Notes under the pieces: model-generated | Databases searched by the model: none | The model's input: the letters and a program-made list of their open reading frames with translations, nothing else | Told to the model about the DNA's origin: nothing | In this document: piece by piece, positions 1 through 10,660 of the stretch | Numbering within the stretch: position 1 is the stretch's first letter | Layout: every line of letters begins with the position of its first letter | Translations under genes and position numbers: made by a program | From: Bacteroidota bacterium | GTDB taxonomy: Bacteria; Bacteroidota; Bacteroidia; B-17B0; Aurantibacillaceae | NCBI GenBank assembly: GCA_016711805.1 | Contig: JADJSH010000040.1 | Location: forward strand, 1 to 16,600 | DNA length: 16,600 nucleotides | Direction: 5' to 3'

Positions 1-757
<757 letters not shown>

Positions 758-1011
758 AAGTAATTTGATCTAGATATTCATATCAAGAATATCTGTTCAG
801 GGTCTAGCATGTAATTATGATAAAAAGTATAGCTTCTCTTATCTTCAAGATGTGCACTCCTTATTCAGAGTTATCTGCTACATTTTTGGTTTCAATCTTT
901 TCAAGGAACTTAGTTATTAAACTAACTTGATATATCTTTCGTAGTATTCGCTATTGCTAACTTTCTCTACTAAAATCTCTTAATGGGCGTCCGCTATTTT
1001 CATTTGGGCTG
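758..1011 (-). other. 16S rRNA leader (transcribed spacer)
   Basis: This stretch lies between the proximal rRNA promoter and the mature 16S 5' end on the minus strand. It holds no plausible protein gene or tRNA. It includes the box A-like segment listed separately, and AT-rich sequence that would form the upstream side of the 16S processing stem. Its downstream partner lies outside the window, so the stem cannot be verified. Confidence 0.6.
891..909 (-). promoter_or_regulatory. box A-like antitermination element in rRNA leader
   Basis: Read on the minus strand this is GTTCCTTGAAAAGATTGAA. It resembles the leader motif of the form GTTCTTTGA followed by an AT-rich stretch that often precedes Bacteroidota 16S genes and is thought to act as box A for rRNA antitermination. 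It lies about 135 bases upstream of the 16S 5' end, a reasonable position. The assignment rests on motif resemblance only. Confidence 0.4.
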
Positions 1012-1019
1012 CAAAATTA
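1004..1019 (-). promoter_or_regulatory. rRNA promoter P2 (proximal), -7 element TAATTTTG
   Basis: The minus strand reads TAATTTTGCAGCCCAA. TAATTTTG fits the Bacteroidota -7 consensus TAnnTTTG used by the primary sigma factor of this phylum. The following GCAGCCCAA is shared with the distal promoter. No clear TTTG -33 box is visible at the usual spacing, though the surrounding sequence is error-prone. It lies about 250 bases upstream of the 16S 5' end. Confidence 0.6.
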
Positions 1020-1107
1020 CATCCTTTTCCTAACCATAAATTTATTTTTAATTTTCTTAAAAATATTTTTGTCTCCCTACTCCTCTCACTCTACAACCTC
1101 AAATAAC

Positions 1108-1123
1108 TTGGGCTGCAAATGTA
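1108..1123 (-). promoter_or_regulatory. rRNA promoter P1 (distal), -7 element TACATTTG
   Basis: The minus strand reads TACATTTGCAGCCCAA. TACATTTG fits TAnnTTTG exactly and is followed by the same GCAGCCCAA as the proximal promoter, 104 bases away. A run of A and T upstream may act as an UP-like region. No convincing -33 TTTG is seen. Two copies of the same -7 plus initiation-region block upstream of 16S fit tandem rRNA promoters. Confidence 0.6.
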
Positions 1124-1275
1124 ATAAGTTTTCTTAATCTGACTCTTTTTTTTAAGTTTTTTAAATAGTTTATATATTCGCTGTAAAGTATTGATTTACT
1201 AGGCATTATTTTTTTAAAATAATTTACTTATAAACCAAAAATAGAGGTTTAGAGAAATGTGGTATTCAGATAAAG

Positions 1276-1765
1276 AGATTGTTTCATATTGATAAATTGC
1301 AAAGGGATTTCGTAATCTCCTTTTTTCTGCATAAAGCGATAACTGCCTGTAAATCGTTAATACTCTTGCTCAAACACGGATAATATATCCCATTACTTGA
1401 GCCGTCACGCAGTTTTTACTATCTTTAATATCTTTTAATATTTTTTTTTGAAGCTTCTTTTTTCTATTCCCTGACGAATTTTAATTTCTTTTTATTACCA
1501 TACCTGAAGGGTAATGCGCTTTACTTTCATCCAAACAACGAGGATCACAAACCTTGTTTATCATTCGGCTATGAATGGCGTCTATAATTGCAGTTAAATG
1601 CATATCATGTTCCGTAACAATGGAAATAATCAAATCCTTTTTGTTTAATTCCGCTACTTTTAGAATCACGAAAATCAAAACGATTTAAAATTTCTTTTTA
1701 GCTACGTTTATAGCATTATCAAGAGGTTTGAGGATCGCTTTACTTGTAATATCAAGTGATGGCAT
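1276..1765 (-). pseudogene. yajQ: YajQ family cyclic-di-GMP-binding protein, frameshifted
   Basis: The gene is not contiguous in any frame but is clear once the frames are joined. It opens with ATG at 1765 as MPSLDITSKAILKPLDNAIN, followed by NRFDFRDSKS, then KDLIISIVTEHDMHLTAIID with a DPRCLDESK...HYPSG segment, then IKIRQGIEK, DIKDSK, AQVMG, IIRV and finally NDLQAVIALCRK...GDYEIPLQFINMK. These are the landmarks of the YajQ (UPF0234) family along its whole length, and the span of about 163 codons equals the family's usual size. Family members are small cytoplasmic proteins; some bind cyclic di-GMP and act as transcription co-regulators, but the role here is unknown. At least four frame changes separate the blocks, several in A or T runs. 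The 3' end is approximate, since a last frame change hides the true stop. It lies 74 bases downstream of the SpoIIE gene on the same strand. Confidence 0.88.
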
Positions 1766-1839
1766 ATGGTATTTAAATTTAAAAGTGTTTTATGAATTTA
1801 ATTAGGTTATGAAATTAAACATTTATTTTAAATAATGTT

Positions 1840-3684
1840 TTAATGTCCATAATTACTAAATTCTAGCTCAATAATGGTTACATCGTCGACCTGTTCTACA
1901 AATCTCCACGCCATAAATTAAATGTAGTATTTAATAATTGTAATTTACTCCAGGCATTGGCAAATGTGCGTTTTCCAACAATAACTGTCATAACATTTTA
2001 CTCATGTATTTTTTTCCTTTTGGCCAGATAAATTGATAAAAATCCATCCGTTAATGTGTAAATAACATCTCCCTTTAGTAGGTTTGATTTCATCCAAAAT
2101 TGAATGGCGTATCTTGTTTATCGTAACGCTGACATTTTTTTATCGAGCTTAATTTCTATTACCTCATACATTGAAAGTACTTTCATCAACATTATTTTCG
2201 TTGAAAGAATTGCGACGCATTATCCAAACTGGATTATTAGCCGCGGATATCTGAAGCTTATTATTAGCAAAATCAAAACTAAACAAACTACAATCCATGC
2301 CATCTTTACCTCCATCCAAGCTACCATCTCTCTTTTGAAATAATTTAATGATTGTTTGACAAGTATTGTTTAAAATATCGGCAGGATTCGTATAATGTTC
2401 TGTCTTTTCTAAACTTATGATATTCAATAAACTCATAATTGCACCAGGAACACCATGCCCGGTTGAATCTGCTATTGCCAACAAAAATTTACTGATGCCA
2501 CAATTACGTGTTTCTGTTCTTGAGTTTCTCTTTCCTTTATTTCGATAACTCGCTTTTGCTTACGAGTTATGCGAAATCGATTATACATAAACATTGCAAA
2601 TAGAGCAATTAGAACCAACAATATTGCTCCAAAAATTAATATAATCTTGTTCCGTTGCTTTCTGTATGATTAATAGCATCCTTTTTCATTTGCTCTTCTT
2701 TCGTAAGAGCCTCTTTTTATCGAACTCATATTGCATTTGAAGTCTCTATCGTTTTAGTATTTTTCTTCATTGAGTATACTATCTCTATAAATTATATATA
2801 ATTCATAATTTGTAAGCATACATAAATCATTTTATTTGTTTGAGCCAGGTTTTTATACGCAGTTTTTATTTCTGGTTTGGATCCAATTTCCTTTGCTAAT
2901 ACAAGACCTTTTTGAAACCACTTTTTACCCTCTTTAGCATTATTCAAGTTATCTGTATATAAACTTCCAATATTAAGATAAGATGCTGAAATATCTTTTT
3001 TATCACCAAGTTCTTTTTCTATTTCTAAAGATAACAAGTGATATTTTAAAGACTCCTGGTAATTTTTCCTGATCCCTATATAAAATTCTATATGTTATTA
3101 TAACAAGAAGCTATCAGAGCTTTTTCCTTCATTTCCTGAGCAATCTTTAGTGCCTCAAATAAATATTTCGATGCTTCAGATAAATTATTTTGTTCGATAT
3201 GAACAATAGCGATGTTATTTAAACAACTAATCGTCTGTTCTTTATCACACCTATTTCTTGTGAAAATTTTAAGGATGTGGCGGTAATTTTTTAAACGCAT
3301 CTGGACAGTTTCCTTGGCTATCATAAACATATCCGATCATTTAAGCCCACATAACAAACTGAAACCTTTCTTGTTACCAATTCTTCGTTTATTTTTAACG
3401 CTGATAAGTGATTTTTCAAAGCTTCAGGATAGTTTCCTCTATCACTTGAGTAATTCCAATATTACTATAGTATCTTTGCATAACCTTTTTTATAATTAAT
3501 TTGTTGAGCAATTTTAAAGCAGAATTGTAATTTTTCAAGGCATTATCATAATCTCCAATTTCTACAAAATCAACACCTTTATTTCCTATACTATCAACCC
3601 GTTTTATTAAAACACTATCAGCGTTTTGCCCATATATAAAGAGCTAAAAAATAATAGTGAGTAATCAACCCAAATTTTCTTCAT
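1840..3684 (-). pseudogene. TPR-repeat, membrane-anchored SpoIIE/PP2C-family phosphatase, frameshifted and missing part of the catalytic domain
   Basis: This is a sensor-like protein phosphatase. The start at 3684 gives MKKIWVDYSLLFFSSLYMG, a signal-like segment, then VLIKRVDSIGNKGVDFVEIG. TPR units follow at about 3600-2790 (for example SYLNIGSLYTDNLNNAKEGK, SCLNNIAIVHIEQNNLSEAS). A membrane helix (IILIFGAILLVLIALFAMFM, about 2649-2590) and a basic coiled-coil stretch (RKQKRVIEIKERETQEQK) follow. The SpoIIE part begins abruptly at FLLAIADSTGHGVPGAIMSL and runs through CSLFSFDFANNKLQISAANN and KGDVIYTLTDGF to a C-terminal WR...EQVDDVTIIELEF, ending at TAA 1840. Family members normally have 80-90 residues, including a GDFYW motif with a metal-binding Asp, between the coiled coil and DSTGHG; here KHVI joins almost directly to FLLAIADSTGHG. 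About ten single-base frame changes also break it. The TPR part probably senses an unknown signal, and the phosphatase would act on Ser/Thr partner proteins in the cytoplasm. Confidence 0.88.
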
Positions 3685-3796
3685 CTCAAGTTATTCTTAC
3701 TTTTACGTACCATTTAATATAAAAAGTGAATGAATAACCTATAAAATTTCACAGCAATGTCCAAATATTATTATTGAAAAATATTACTAAAAGTGT

Positions 3797-6700
3797 ATGA
3801 TTTGTTTGTAACTATCTGTGCCTTTTATCCGTCTTGTTCAATATATTTGGAGACATCACCAAAAAAAGACCTAAAATGTTTAAGAAAAATTATCTTAACA
3901 TCACCCTGGTTAATTACTTTTATTCGAATTGGCTCACGCCTTTAAAAAATAACCAATCTAAGTCCGATTCGGTTAAATTTATTAAAGAATTAAACGACTA
4001 TTTTTATGATAATTCTGCCAATAAAAGAGGCAGAAGAATACGTTTTAAATTTTGGGAAAGTTTGGAAATCGCCTGATTTTGCTAGTAGATACAGAGCGGC
4101 TATTTACAAAACTAGCAACTCAATGTTGCAAAGAAAATTAAAGCCTTATCCCTATTTTATTAATTACCTAAACCGGTAGTTAACTTTATTGATTCGAAAC
4201 AAAACCCCGAAGTATTTGACAATCGGCAAGCTTTTTGTACTGAAAAATATTCAACTCAAAAAAACTTGAAAAATTATGGTGAATATTTAGAAATGAGTGA
4301 AAATATTTTCTCTAGCAACACCTTCTACAAATCACCTACATACAGTTACAGAAGTGAACAAGCAAGTTATAAGTTTGAGTTTGACCCCTATTCCCAAAGT
4401 TGTATTTCTAAAATGACATTAGTAGGCTCAAGCCCAAGAGGTGACTCTATTTCAATGAAAATATACAAGGTATTTATTATCCATCATCAGGGAAATTTGT
4501 AGGTAAAGGCGGGCGATAAGTTGGAAAAGAACTGGCGTTGGAAATGACGTGTATGCCGATTTGATAAGGGTTAATTTAGATTGTAAAACTGGTGGCTATA
4601 TCTCTGACTCAGCAACCTTTGTAGGAAAACAATATTTTGATGTGCCTCAAAAAGGAAGAGTAACTGATAAAATTGTAACCGAAAATGGAGATCCAACATA
4701 CCCTCGTTTTGACTCCTACAGCAAGCGTTTAGTTGTAAAAACATTTATCCAGATGTAGATTACGATGGTGGTTTTGGTATGCGTGGAAATAAATTTGTTG
4801 GTTCGGGTAACGCGCAAAATCCTGCTCGGTTATTTAAAAGAAACAATGCAAGGTTTTTTAGAAATATCAGCCCGCTCGTTTGCCATGACCAAAGAAAAAA
4901 TAAATGCAAAACCTGCTGCTGTGAAATTTTATTTAGAAAAAAGATTCTATCATTCATCCTGGGTTAAGCTTTGTATACCAAGTAGACAAAAACTTTAACA
5001 CTTTTTAAGAACAGATGACGGTCTTGAAAAAAATCGCCCTACTTCAACACTTATCATAAAGTAGATATGTACTTTGAACAAATGGTGTGGAAGATTGACG
5101 AACCAAAAATTGATTTTACTTCTTACCAAACAATACTCAAGGCGAAGCATTTTTTTGAATCACAAGTTTTTCTCTCGCGGCAGAATGGAGGCTATTAAAG
5201 GCATGGAGAATGTTAGCCCCTATTAACAAAATGGATGATTACTACAATAATAACGGAAATTTATTAACGTTTACAGTGTTGATTTTGCAAATACATAAAA
5301 TACTTAGCTGTAGACTTAAGACCTATCATTTTTAAAATGGCAATTTTTGGTTTAATTTATTATGAACCTGAAACAGATTTAATCACTATCAGACCACGTT
5401 TGTTTGACTATATCCAAAATTTAAAACACAAAAAAGATTACGACATTATTACCATTCATTCCTTCTTTTCTGAAGAGTACCGAAACATGCGCCAAATCAA
5501 AATAATGCGACTCATGAGTTTAGTAAACAACTCTTACGACATTACAATTAGAGGTGTTGAAAGCATTTTATTAAGCGATACTCAAAAAGTATTTATGTTC
5601 CCTAAGCATAACGAACTAGTTTTAAAGAAAAACAGAACGATGGATTTTTCGGGTGTGGTAGCATCTGGTAAGTTTGAGTTTCATGGAAAAGACTTTTTTT
5701 TGATTACGACATGTTTAAGGTAAAAATGAAAACTATCGACTCATGTCGAATATATGTTGTTTCGCGCGAACCAGACATTAATGGCAATTATCCGTTTAGA
5801 AGAGTGCAAACTGTTATTGAAAATTTAAATGGAGAACTAAGAATTGATGCTCCAAAAAATCATAGTGGATTTGGTAAAGCCACAACTTTCCCTCAGTTTC
5901 AAAGCTTTAAAGAAAGTTATACTTACTACGATAAGAAATCAATTTTTAAAGGCGTTTATAATCGTGATAAATTTTATTATAAACTCGATCCATTTACTAT
6001 GGATAGTTTAGATAACTTTAGAAATGAAGGTTTGATTTTGAAGGCGAATTTTCGTCTGCTGGAATTTTCCCAACGTTTAGAGAACAACTCACGTTACAAA
6101 AAGATTATTCATTAGGTTTTATAAGACAAACTCCTCCAGGCGGATTTCAGATATATGGAGGAAAAGCAAAATTTGAAAATGAAATTCGTTTAAGTAATAA
6201 AGGTTTAAGAGCAGATGGAGATTTGAATTATGTTACCCTCCACTACTCGCTCCAAAGATTTTATTTTCTTTCCGGATAGCATGAATACTATGGCAAATTC
6301 GTTTGATTTAAAAGAACAAATTGATCCCATTGAATTTCCACAAGCTCATGGCGACACCGTTTACGTTCACTGGATGCCATACAAAGATGTGATGAATGCA
6401 ACTGATAAAGCAAGTCCGTTTAAAACATATAATGGTAAATGTACTTTTAAAGGAAGATATTCTTTAAGTCCTTTAGAATTACATGGCAATGGTGTTATTG
6501 ACATGGTAAAAGCCGACATTTCCGCCGTCAATATTTTATTTAAGCAACATCAATTTTTCTCAGATACCGCTGATTTCCATCTAAAAAAGCTATTGACGAG
6601 GAAGGTTTAACCTTTGCCTCAGATAACGTTAACGCAAAAATGGATTTAGATAAACGTGTTGGTGAATTTGTTGCTAATGGTAGCGCTTCTATAGTTAGGT

Positions 6701-8374
6701 TTCCTAAAAACCAATATATCGCTTACATGGAGCGTTTTAAATGGTTTATGGATAGCGAAGAAATTCAATTAGGTGATGAAAATAAAAAACTAGATGGAAG
6801 TGTTGAAAATGCGCTCGATTTGGAAGGACCACAATTTATTTCAGTTCATCCAAAACAAGATTCGTTACGATTTTTAGCACCAGCAGCTAAATATAACTTA
6901 AGAAAATGTGTCATTAGTTGTATAAATGTACCATTTATAAATGTGGCCGATGCTCGTGTTTTCCCCAGATTCAGGAAAAGTTATTATTTATAGAAATGCG
7001 GTTATTGATACTTTAAAAAATGCAAACATATTAGCAAATACGGTTACAAAATATCATACCATTAGAAATGTAACGGCTAATATTTTTGGAAGATTTAATT
7101 ATTTAGCAAATGGAGAATATCAATATTTAGATGAAAATAAAAAACCTTATTTAATTAAGTTTAATACCATAAAACCTGATACGGCAGGGCAAACCGTATC
7201 AGAAGGTGTTATTAATGAAGAGTCTAAATTTCAATTCAACGATTATTTTAGCTTTGCCGGAAAAGTATTTTTATACGCTTCCAATAAATTTCTAACTTAC
7301 GATGGTGGAACAAAAATTGTTCACGCTTGCGGCAAAATTGGAAAAGCTTATTTAAAATTTAATGGAGAAATTGATCCTAACGATATCTTAATTCCATTAC
7401 CAGAAAACACCACCGATATGAATGGGAAACCCGTCGGCTCCGCCATCATTTACGGACAAGATACCAATATGGTTTACTCATCTTTTGTATCCTTACGTGG
7501 CGGAAGAAAAGATGTTGATGTTGTTGGTGCAAGTGGGTTCCTTGGTTTTGATAAAGACAGCAAAGAATACCGAATTTCGAATAAAGAAAAATTAGTGGAG
7601 CAATCGTTACCTGGTAATTATATCAGCTTAAATACAGAAGATTGTAAAGTATACGCTGAAGGCAAAAAATGGATCTAGGAGCCGATTTAGGACAAGTTAA
7701 ATTTAACACCATTGGTATTGCCACGCATAGCACTATTAATGATTCGGCAACGTTTGAATTAATGAGCACTATAGATTTCTTTTTTGACAAAGGTGCATTA
7801 AAAAAAATGGTGAAAGACGTAGAAGTCTTTAACAATACGCTAGAACCAATTGACTTTAGCAATAAAGTATTTACCAAAGGTATTACGGAAATATTAGGCA
7901 AAGATAAAGGCGACAAAGTTATTGCTGATTTAAATTTAAATGGAAACATTAAAAAATTTCCCGATGAATTTGAAAAAACATTTTTAATTACTAATACCGA
8001 AATGCGTTATGATAAAGTAAGTCGTTCATTTTTATCGATTGGTAAAATTGGTTTAGGCGCTATTAATAAATCGGAAATCTACAAACAAGTACCAGGTCAT
8101 ATTCAAATTCAACGTAAAAAAGGTGGCGATAACTTTACTTTGTACTTTGAGTTAGATCCACAGACTTGGTATTATTTCTATTATTTTAAAGGTGTGATGA
8201 GTGGTAAGTAGTAATGCTGAGTTTAATAATACCATTAAAGAATTAAAATCGAAAGACAAAAAACAAGATGTGAAAAGCGGTCCAGACTTTCAGTTTAATA
8301 TTTGTAGCCCAACAAAAAAGGATATGTTCTTAAGAAAAATGAAGCAAGCTAACGCTAGTAACGATGACAACTAA
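3797..8374 (+). pseudogene. very large exported protein of unknown function (~1525 residues), split by many frameshifts
   Basis: Successive frames on the plus strand join into one protein. The start is inferred at ATG 3797: after one missing base the reading becomes LFVTICAFLSVLF, a signal-peptide-like core, then NIFGDITK. Landmarks in order are LKPYPYFINYL (~4140), NYGEYLEMSENIFSSNTFY (~4270), GDPTYPRFDSYSKRLVVK (~4690), FGMRGNKFVGSG (~4775), DIITIHSFFSEEYRNMRQIK (~5435), FFPDSMNTMANSFDLKEQ (~6262), DGSVENALDLEGPQFISVHP (~6793), SKEYRISNKEKLVEQSLPG (~7558) and TWYYFYYFKGVMS (~8165). The stop is TAA at 8372-8374. I count about 20 frame changes, dense before 7 kb, then only near 6965, 7668 (one A too few in an A run) and 8202. 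No enzyme motif or familiar domain is recognisable. The composition (many F, Y, D, K, N; beta-rich look) suits a secreted or envelope protein. I believe related uncharacterised proteins of about 1500 residues occur in other Bacteroidota, but could not check. Confidence 0.75.
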
Positions 8375-8381
8375 TTAATTT

Positions 8382-8999
8382 ATGCGCCATTCAATAAAGC
8401 TTACTGTATTACTTTTGCTAATAATAAAAATTAGTACGGCTCAAATTTTTGTAAGAGCGTTTAATTATAGGCCAACTGGCGAATTTGGTTTCGCATTTAA
8501 ACCAACCTACTCGGCTGAAATTGGCTATATGCCAGAATTTGAAGATGGTTCATGGGTAAGAATATGTGCGTCTGCTACTTATTTAGCAATGAAACCACGA
8601 TTAGATACCTTTCCTATTTTTGCTGTAAAATCCGGGAACGGTACTAGTGTTTTACCAGGAGAACAAAGCTTTAAAAAATATGATTTATTTGAAATTTTTG
8701 CGGGTATTGATGTTGCGGTTGTTAAATACAAAGGCTTTTTTGCATATATAGGCACCGATGTGATGATTGGAGCTGGTAGTGTAGAATACACTACCAATGT
8801 AAACACGCTAATTACCGAGGGTTATTCGGGTGGTGGAGCTATCGTAGGAGGCAGATTCAGATTAGGACTTCAGTATGATGTAACATACAATATTGGTATT
8901 ATTGCTCATGTTACTCGCTCGGTAGGCTTATTATCCGAACCAAGAGCTTTAAACTGGGCTAATGATTATGGCGTTGGCATTAGATATCAATTTGATTAA
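8382..8999 (+). CDS. exported outer-membrane-barrel-like protein of unknown function
   Basis: This is an intact 205-residue protein. It begins MRHSIKLTVLLLLIIKISTA, a good signal peptide with probable cleavage after STA before QIFVRAF. The mature part has alternating polar and aromatic or hydrophobic residues and glycine turns (TGEFGFAFKPTYSAEIGYMP, GYSGGGAIVGGRFRLGLQYD), ending YGVGIRYQFD. That pattern is usual for small outer-membrane beta barrels. I do not recognise a named family. It starts 7 bases after the stop of the giant exported gene and ends 14 bases before the lipoprotein gene, so the three are probably cotranscribed and act together at the envelope. No Shine-Dalgarno sequence is visible, as is normal in Bacteroidota. 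Confidence 0.8.
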   Translation: MRHSIKLTVLLLLIIKISTAQIFVRAFNYRPTGEFGFAFKPTYSAEIGYMPEFEDGSWVRICASATYLAMKPRLDTFPIFAVKSGNGTSVLPGEQSFKKYDLFEIFAGIDVAVVKYKGFFAYIGTDVMIGAGSVEYTTNVNTLITEGYSGGGAIVGGRFRLGLQYDVTYNIGIIAHVTRSVGLLSEPRALNWANDYGVGIRYQFD

Positions 9000-9013
9000 T
9001 AAAATTTACTAAA

Positions 9014-9805
9014 ATGAAAAAAAATACAATCATCCATTATATCTTGATTATTTTAATTGCTGCAGTTGTTAGTTCTTGTAAAAAAGCACTCAAAAATATG
9101 GATGATTACTATCCAAAAGTGAGTATTGTTTCTGCCGAAATACAAACTGATGGTAGTGTTTTAGTAACTGGCAAAATCGATTCGGAAGGTGATGCACCAA
9201 TTGAACGTTTAGGTTTTTGTTGTAACACAAAACCAAATCCAACTTTAACTAACAGGCAAATAATTTCTGAAATAAATGGAAGTACATTCACGGCTATTTA
9301 TACAGGATTAGATGAGGACTCTGTGTATTATTTTAGGACCTGGGCAACAAACTCATACGGATATAAATACGGTACCGAAACTTCTATAGAAAACATTGTT
9401 GCAGCGCCAGTAATACCGGCATGTACCTTACCCATTAGTTATTTAGATAATGGAACTGGTAATGGTTCAACAAGCTATTATTACGTAAGTGTACCTACTA
9501 ACTCTTGGCAATTATGGGAGTTTAGCGCATCACCTCAATTTGGAAACGCCTTAAATTTTAAATTTGGATCAGCTATAAAAACTGGTGTTTATACTACCGA
9601 AAATAGTTCGAGTCCACAATCAGGTAGAGTACTCGTATCATTTCAGTTTGGTTGGTTAGGTCCTGTTTCGTTAGAAAGTGGCTCAAAAGTATATGTAAAC
9701 GCTATTGGGAAAGACACCTTTGATATTACTATTTGTAATGCTCCTTGGAAATACAATACCACTAATACATTTACACTAAACACACGATTTACTTGTCCAG
9801 ATTAA
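9014..9805 (+). CDS. putative lipoprotein with a fibronectin-III-like segment
   Basis: This is an intact 263-residue protein. The N-terminus MKKNTIIHYILIILIAAVVS followed by SCKK is a lipoprotein signal peptide with lipobox VSSC, so Cys22 would be acylated. Residues ~33-125 (PKVSIVSAEIQTDGSVLVTG ... IERLGFCC ... FTAIYTGLDEDSVYYFRTWA) match the layout of the FN3-like repeats common in Bacteroidota lipoproteins, where 'GFC...P' and 'Y..R.WA.NSYG' recur. The C-terminal part (~135-263) carries cysteines (CTLP, TICNAPW, FTCPD) and no motif I know. It is the last gene of the three-gene exported set, and its stop is 2 bases from the convergent folP stop. Likely anchored at the outer membrane; partner unknown. 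Confidence 0.82.
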   Translation: MKKNTIIHYILIILIAAVVSSCKKALKNMDDYYPKVSIVSAEIQTDGSVLVTGKIDSEGDAPIERLGFCCNTKPNPTLTNRQIISEINGSTFTAIYTGLDEDSVYYFRTWATNSYGYKYGTETSIENIVAAPVIPACTLPISYLDNGTGNGSTSYYYVSVPTNSWQLWEFSASPQFGNALNFKFGSAIKTGVYTTENSSSPQSGRVLVSFQFGWLGPVSLESGSKVYVNAIGKDTFDITICNAPWKYNTTNTFTLNTRFTCPD

Positions 9806-9807
9806 TG

Positions 9808-10641
9808 TTACACACTTTTATAAAATTCAAACAAATCAACTGCTTGTTTGGCTTCTTTTACATCATGTACTCTCAATATTTTTGCTCCATTTTGTAAAGC
9901 AATCGTATTTAATACCGTTGTCCCATTAAGAGCAGTTACTGGCGATGTATGAATGACTTTATTAATCATTGATTTACGAGAAAGGCCTGCTAATAAAGGA
10001 TAATCAAACAATGTAAATTCGTTTAAGTGCTTTAATAATTGGTAATTATGTTCTACTGTTTTACCAAAACCAAAGCCCACATCTATAATCAATTTATCAA
10101 AACCTAAATTTTTGCATTGTTCTATTTTTGAAGTGTAAAACATCGAAATATCTTTTACTACATCATCGTACGAAGGATTTTTTTGCATGTTTTGTGTTGT
10201 GCCTTGCATATTCATTAACACATAAGCTATTTGATGCTTAGATACCACATCCAACATACTTTTATCCATTTGACTTCCCGAAATATCATTAATGATATCA
10301 GCACCTAAATCAATGGCAAATTCGGCTACATCAGCTAAATAAGTGTCAATAGAAATGAATATTTTAGGAAACTCTTTCCTTAATTTCATTAAAGGCTCTC
10401 TTAACCTTATGATTTCGTCTTTTACGGAAATTGCTAACGCATTTGGTCTTGATGAAGCAGCGCCAATATCAATAATAGTAGCGCCTTCATGAATTTTCAT
10501 TTCCGCATCTTTTATAATATCGGTTACCGAAGAGAACTTGCCGCCATCATAAAAACTATCTGGCGTAATATTAATAATAGCCATTACCTGAGCTTTTTCA
10601 AAGCTCAATTGTTTGCCATTTGTTAAATACGTTTTAGTCAT
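9808..10641 (-). CDS. folP: dihydropteroate synthase
   Basis: FolP condenses p-aminobenzoate with 6-hydroxymethyl-dihydropterin pyrophosphate to give dihydropteroate in folate synthesis, in the cytoplasm. The 277-residue protein has the full set of landmarks: MAIINITPDSFYDGGKF near the N-terminus, IIDIGAASSRPNA (the pterin/pABA loop, usually DIGGESTRPG), ISIDTY, ADIINDISG, YVLMNMQGTTQNMQKNPSYD, IIDVGFGFGKTVEHNYQLL, LLAGLSRKSMI, TTVLNTIALQNGAKILRVHD. I prefer ATG 10641 (MTKTYLTNGKQLSF) over the in-frame GTG at 10662, because homologues begin near there and the GTG lies in an inverted repeat. AASS in place of GEST is common in Bacteroidota FolP and need not imply loss of activity. The gene is clean, with no frame changes, and divergent from the DUF1599 gene. 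Confidence 0.96.
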   Translation of the reverse strand: MTKTYLTNGKQLSFEKAQVMAIINITPDSFYDGGKFSSVTDIIKDAEMKIHEGATIIDIGAASSRPNALAISVKDEIIRLREPLMKLRKEFPKIFISIDTYLADVAEFAIDLGADIINDISGSQMDKSMLDVVSKHQIAYVLMNMQGTTQNMQKNPSYDDVVKDISMFYTSKIEQCKNLGFDKLIIDVGFGFGKTVEHNYQLLKHLNEFTLFDYPLLAGLSRKSMINKVIHTSPVTALNGTTVLNTIALQNGAKILRVHDVKEAKQAVDLFEFYKSV

Positions 10642-10660
10642 TTTAGTTAAATTAGCATGC

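Noticed and set aside
2104..2343. A 79-codon plus-strand open frame opposite the SpoIIE gene
   Set aside because: Antisense shadow: the minus strand encodes the recognisable SpoIIE domain there.
3314..3499. A 61-codon plus-strand frame in the TPR region
   Set aside because: Low-complexity shadow of the TPR-coding strand, with no protein-like features.
3685..3796. A TAATATTTG stretch upstream of the SpoIIE gene as a -7 promoter element
   Set aside because: It has three bases between TA and TTTG instead of two; an error could explain this, but the call would be guesswork.
7623..7949. A 108-codon minus-strand open frame
   Set aside because: Antisense to the clean 3' part of the giant gene; its sequence looks like a complement-strand artefact.
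3834..8211. A dozen separate small genes on the plus strand
   Set aside because: Consecutive frames carry on one protein without repeats or independent start signals; single-base frame changes explain the breaks.
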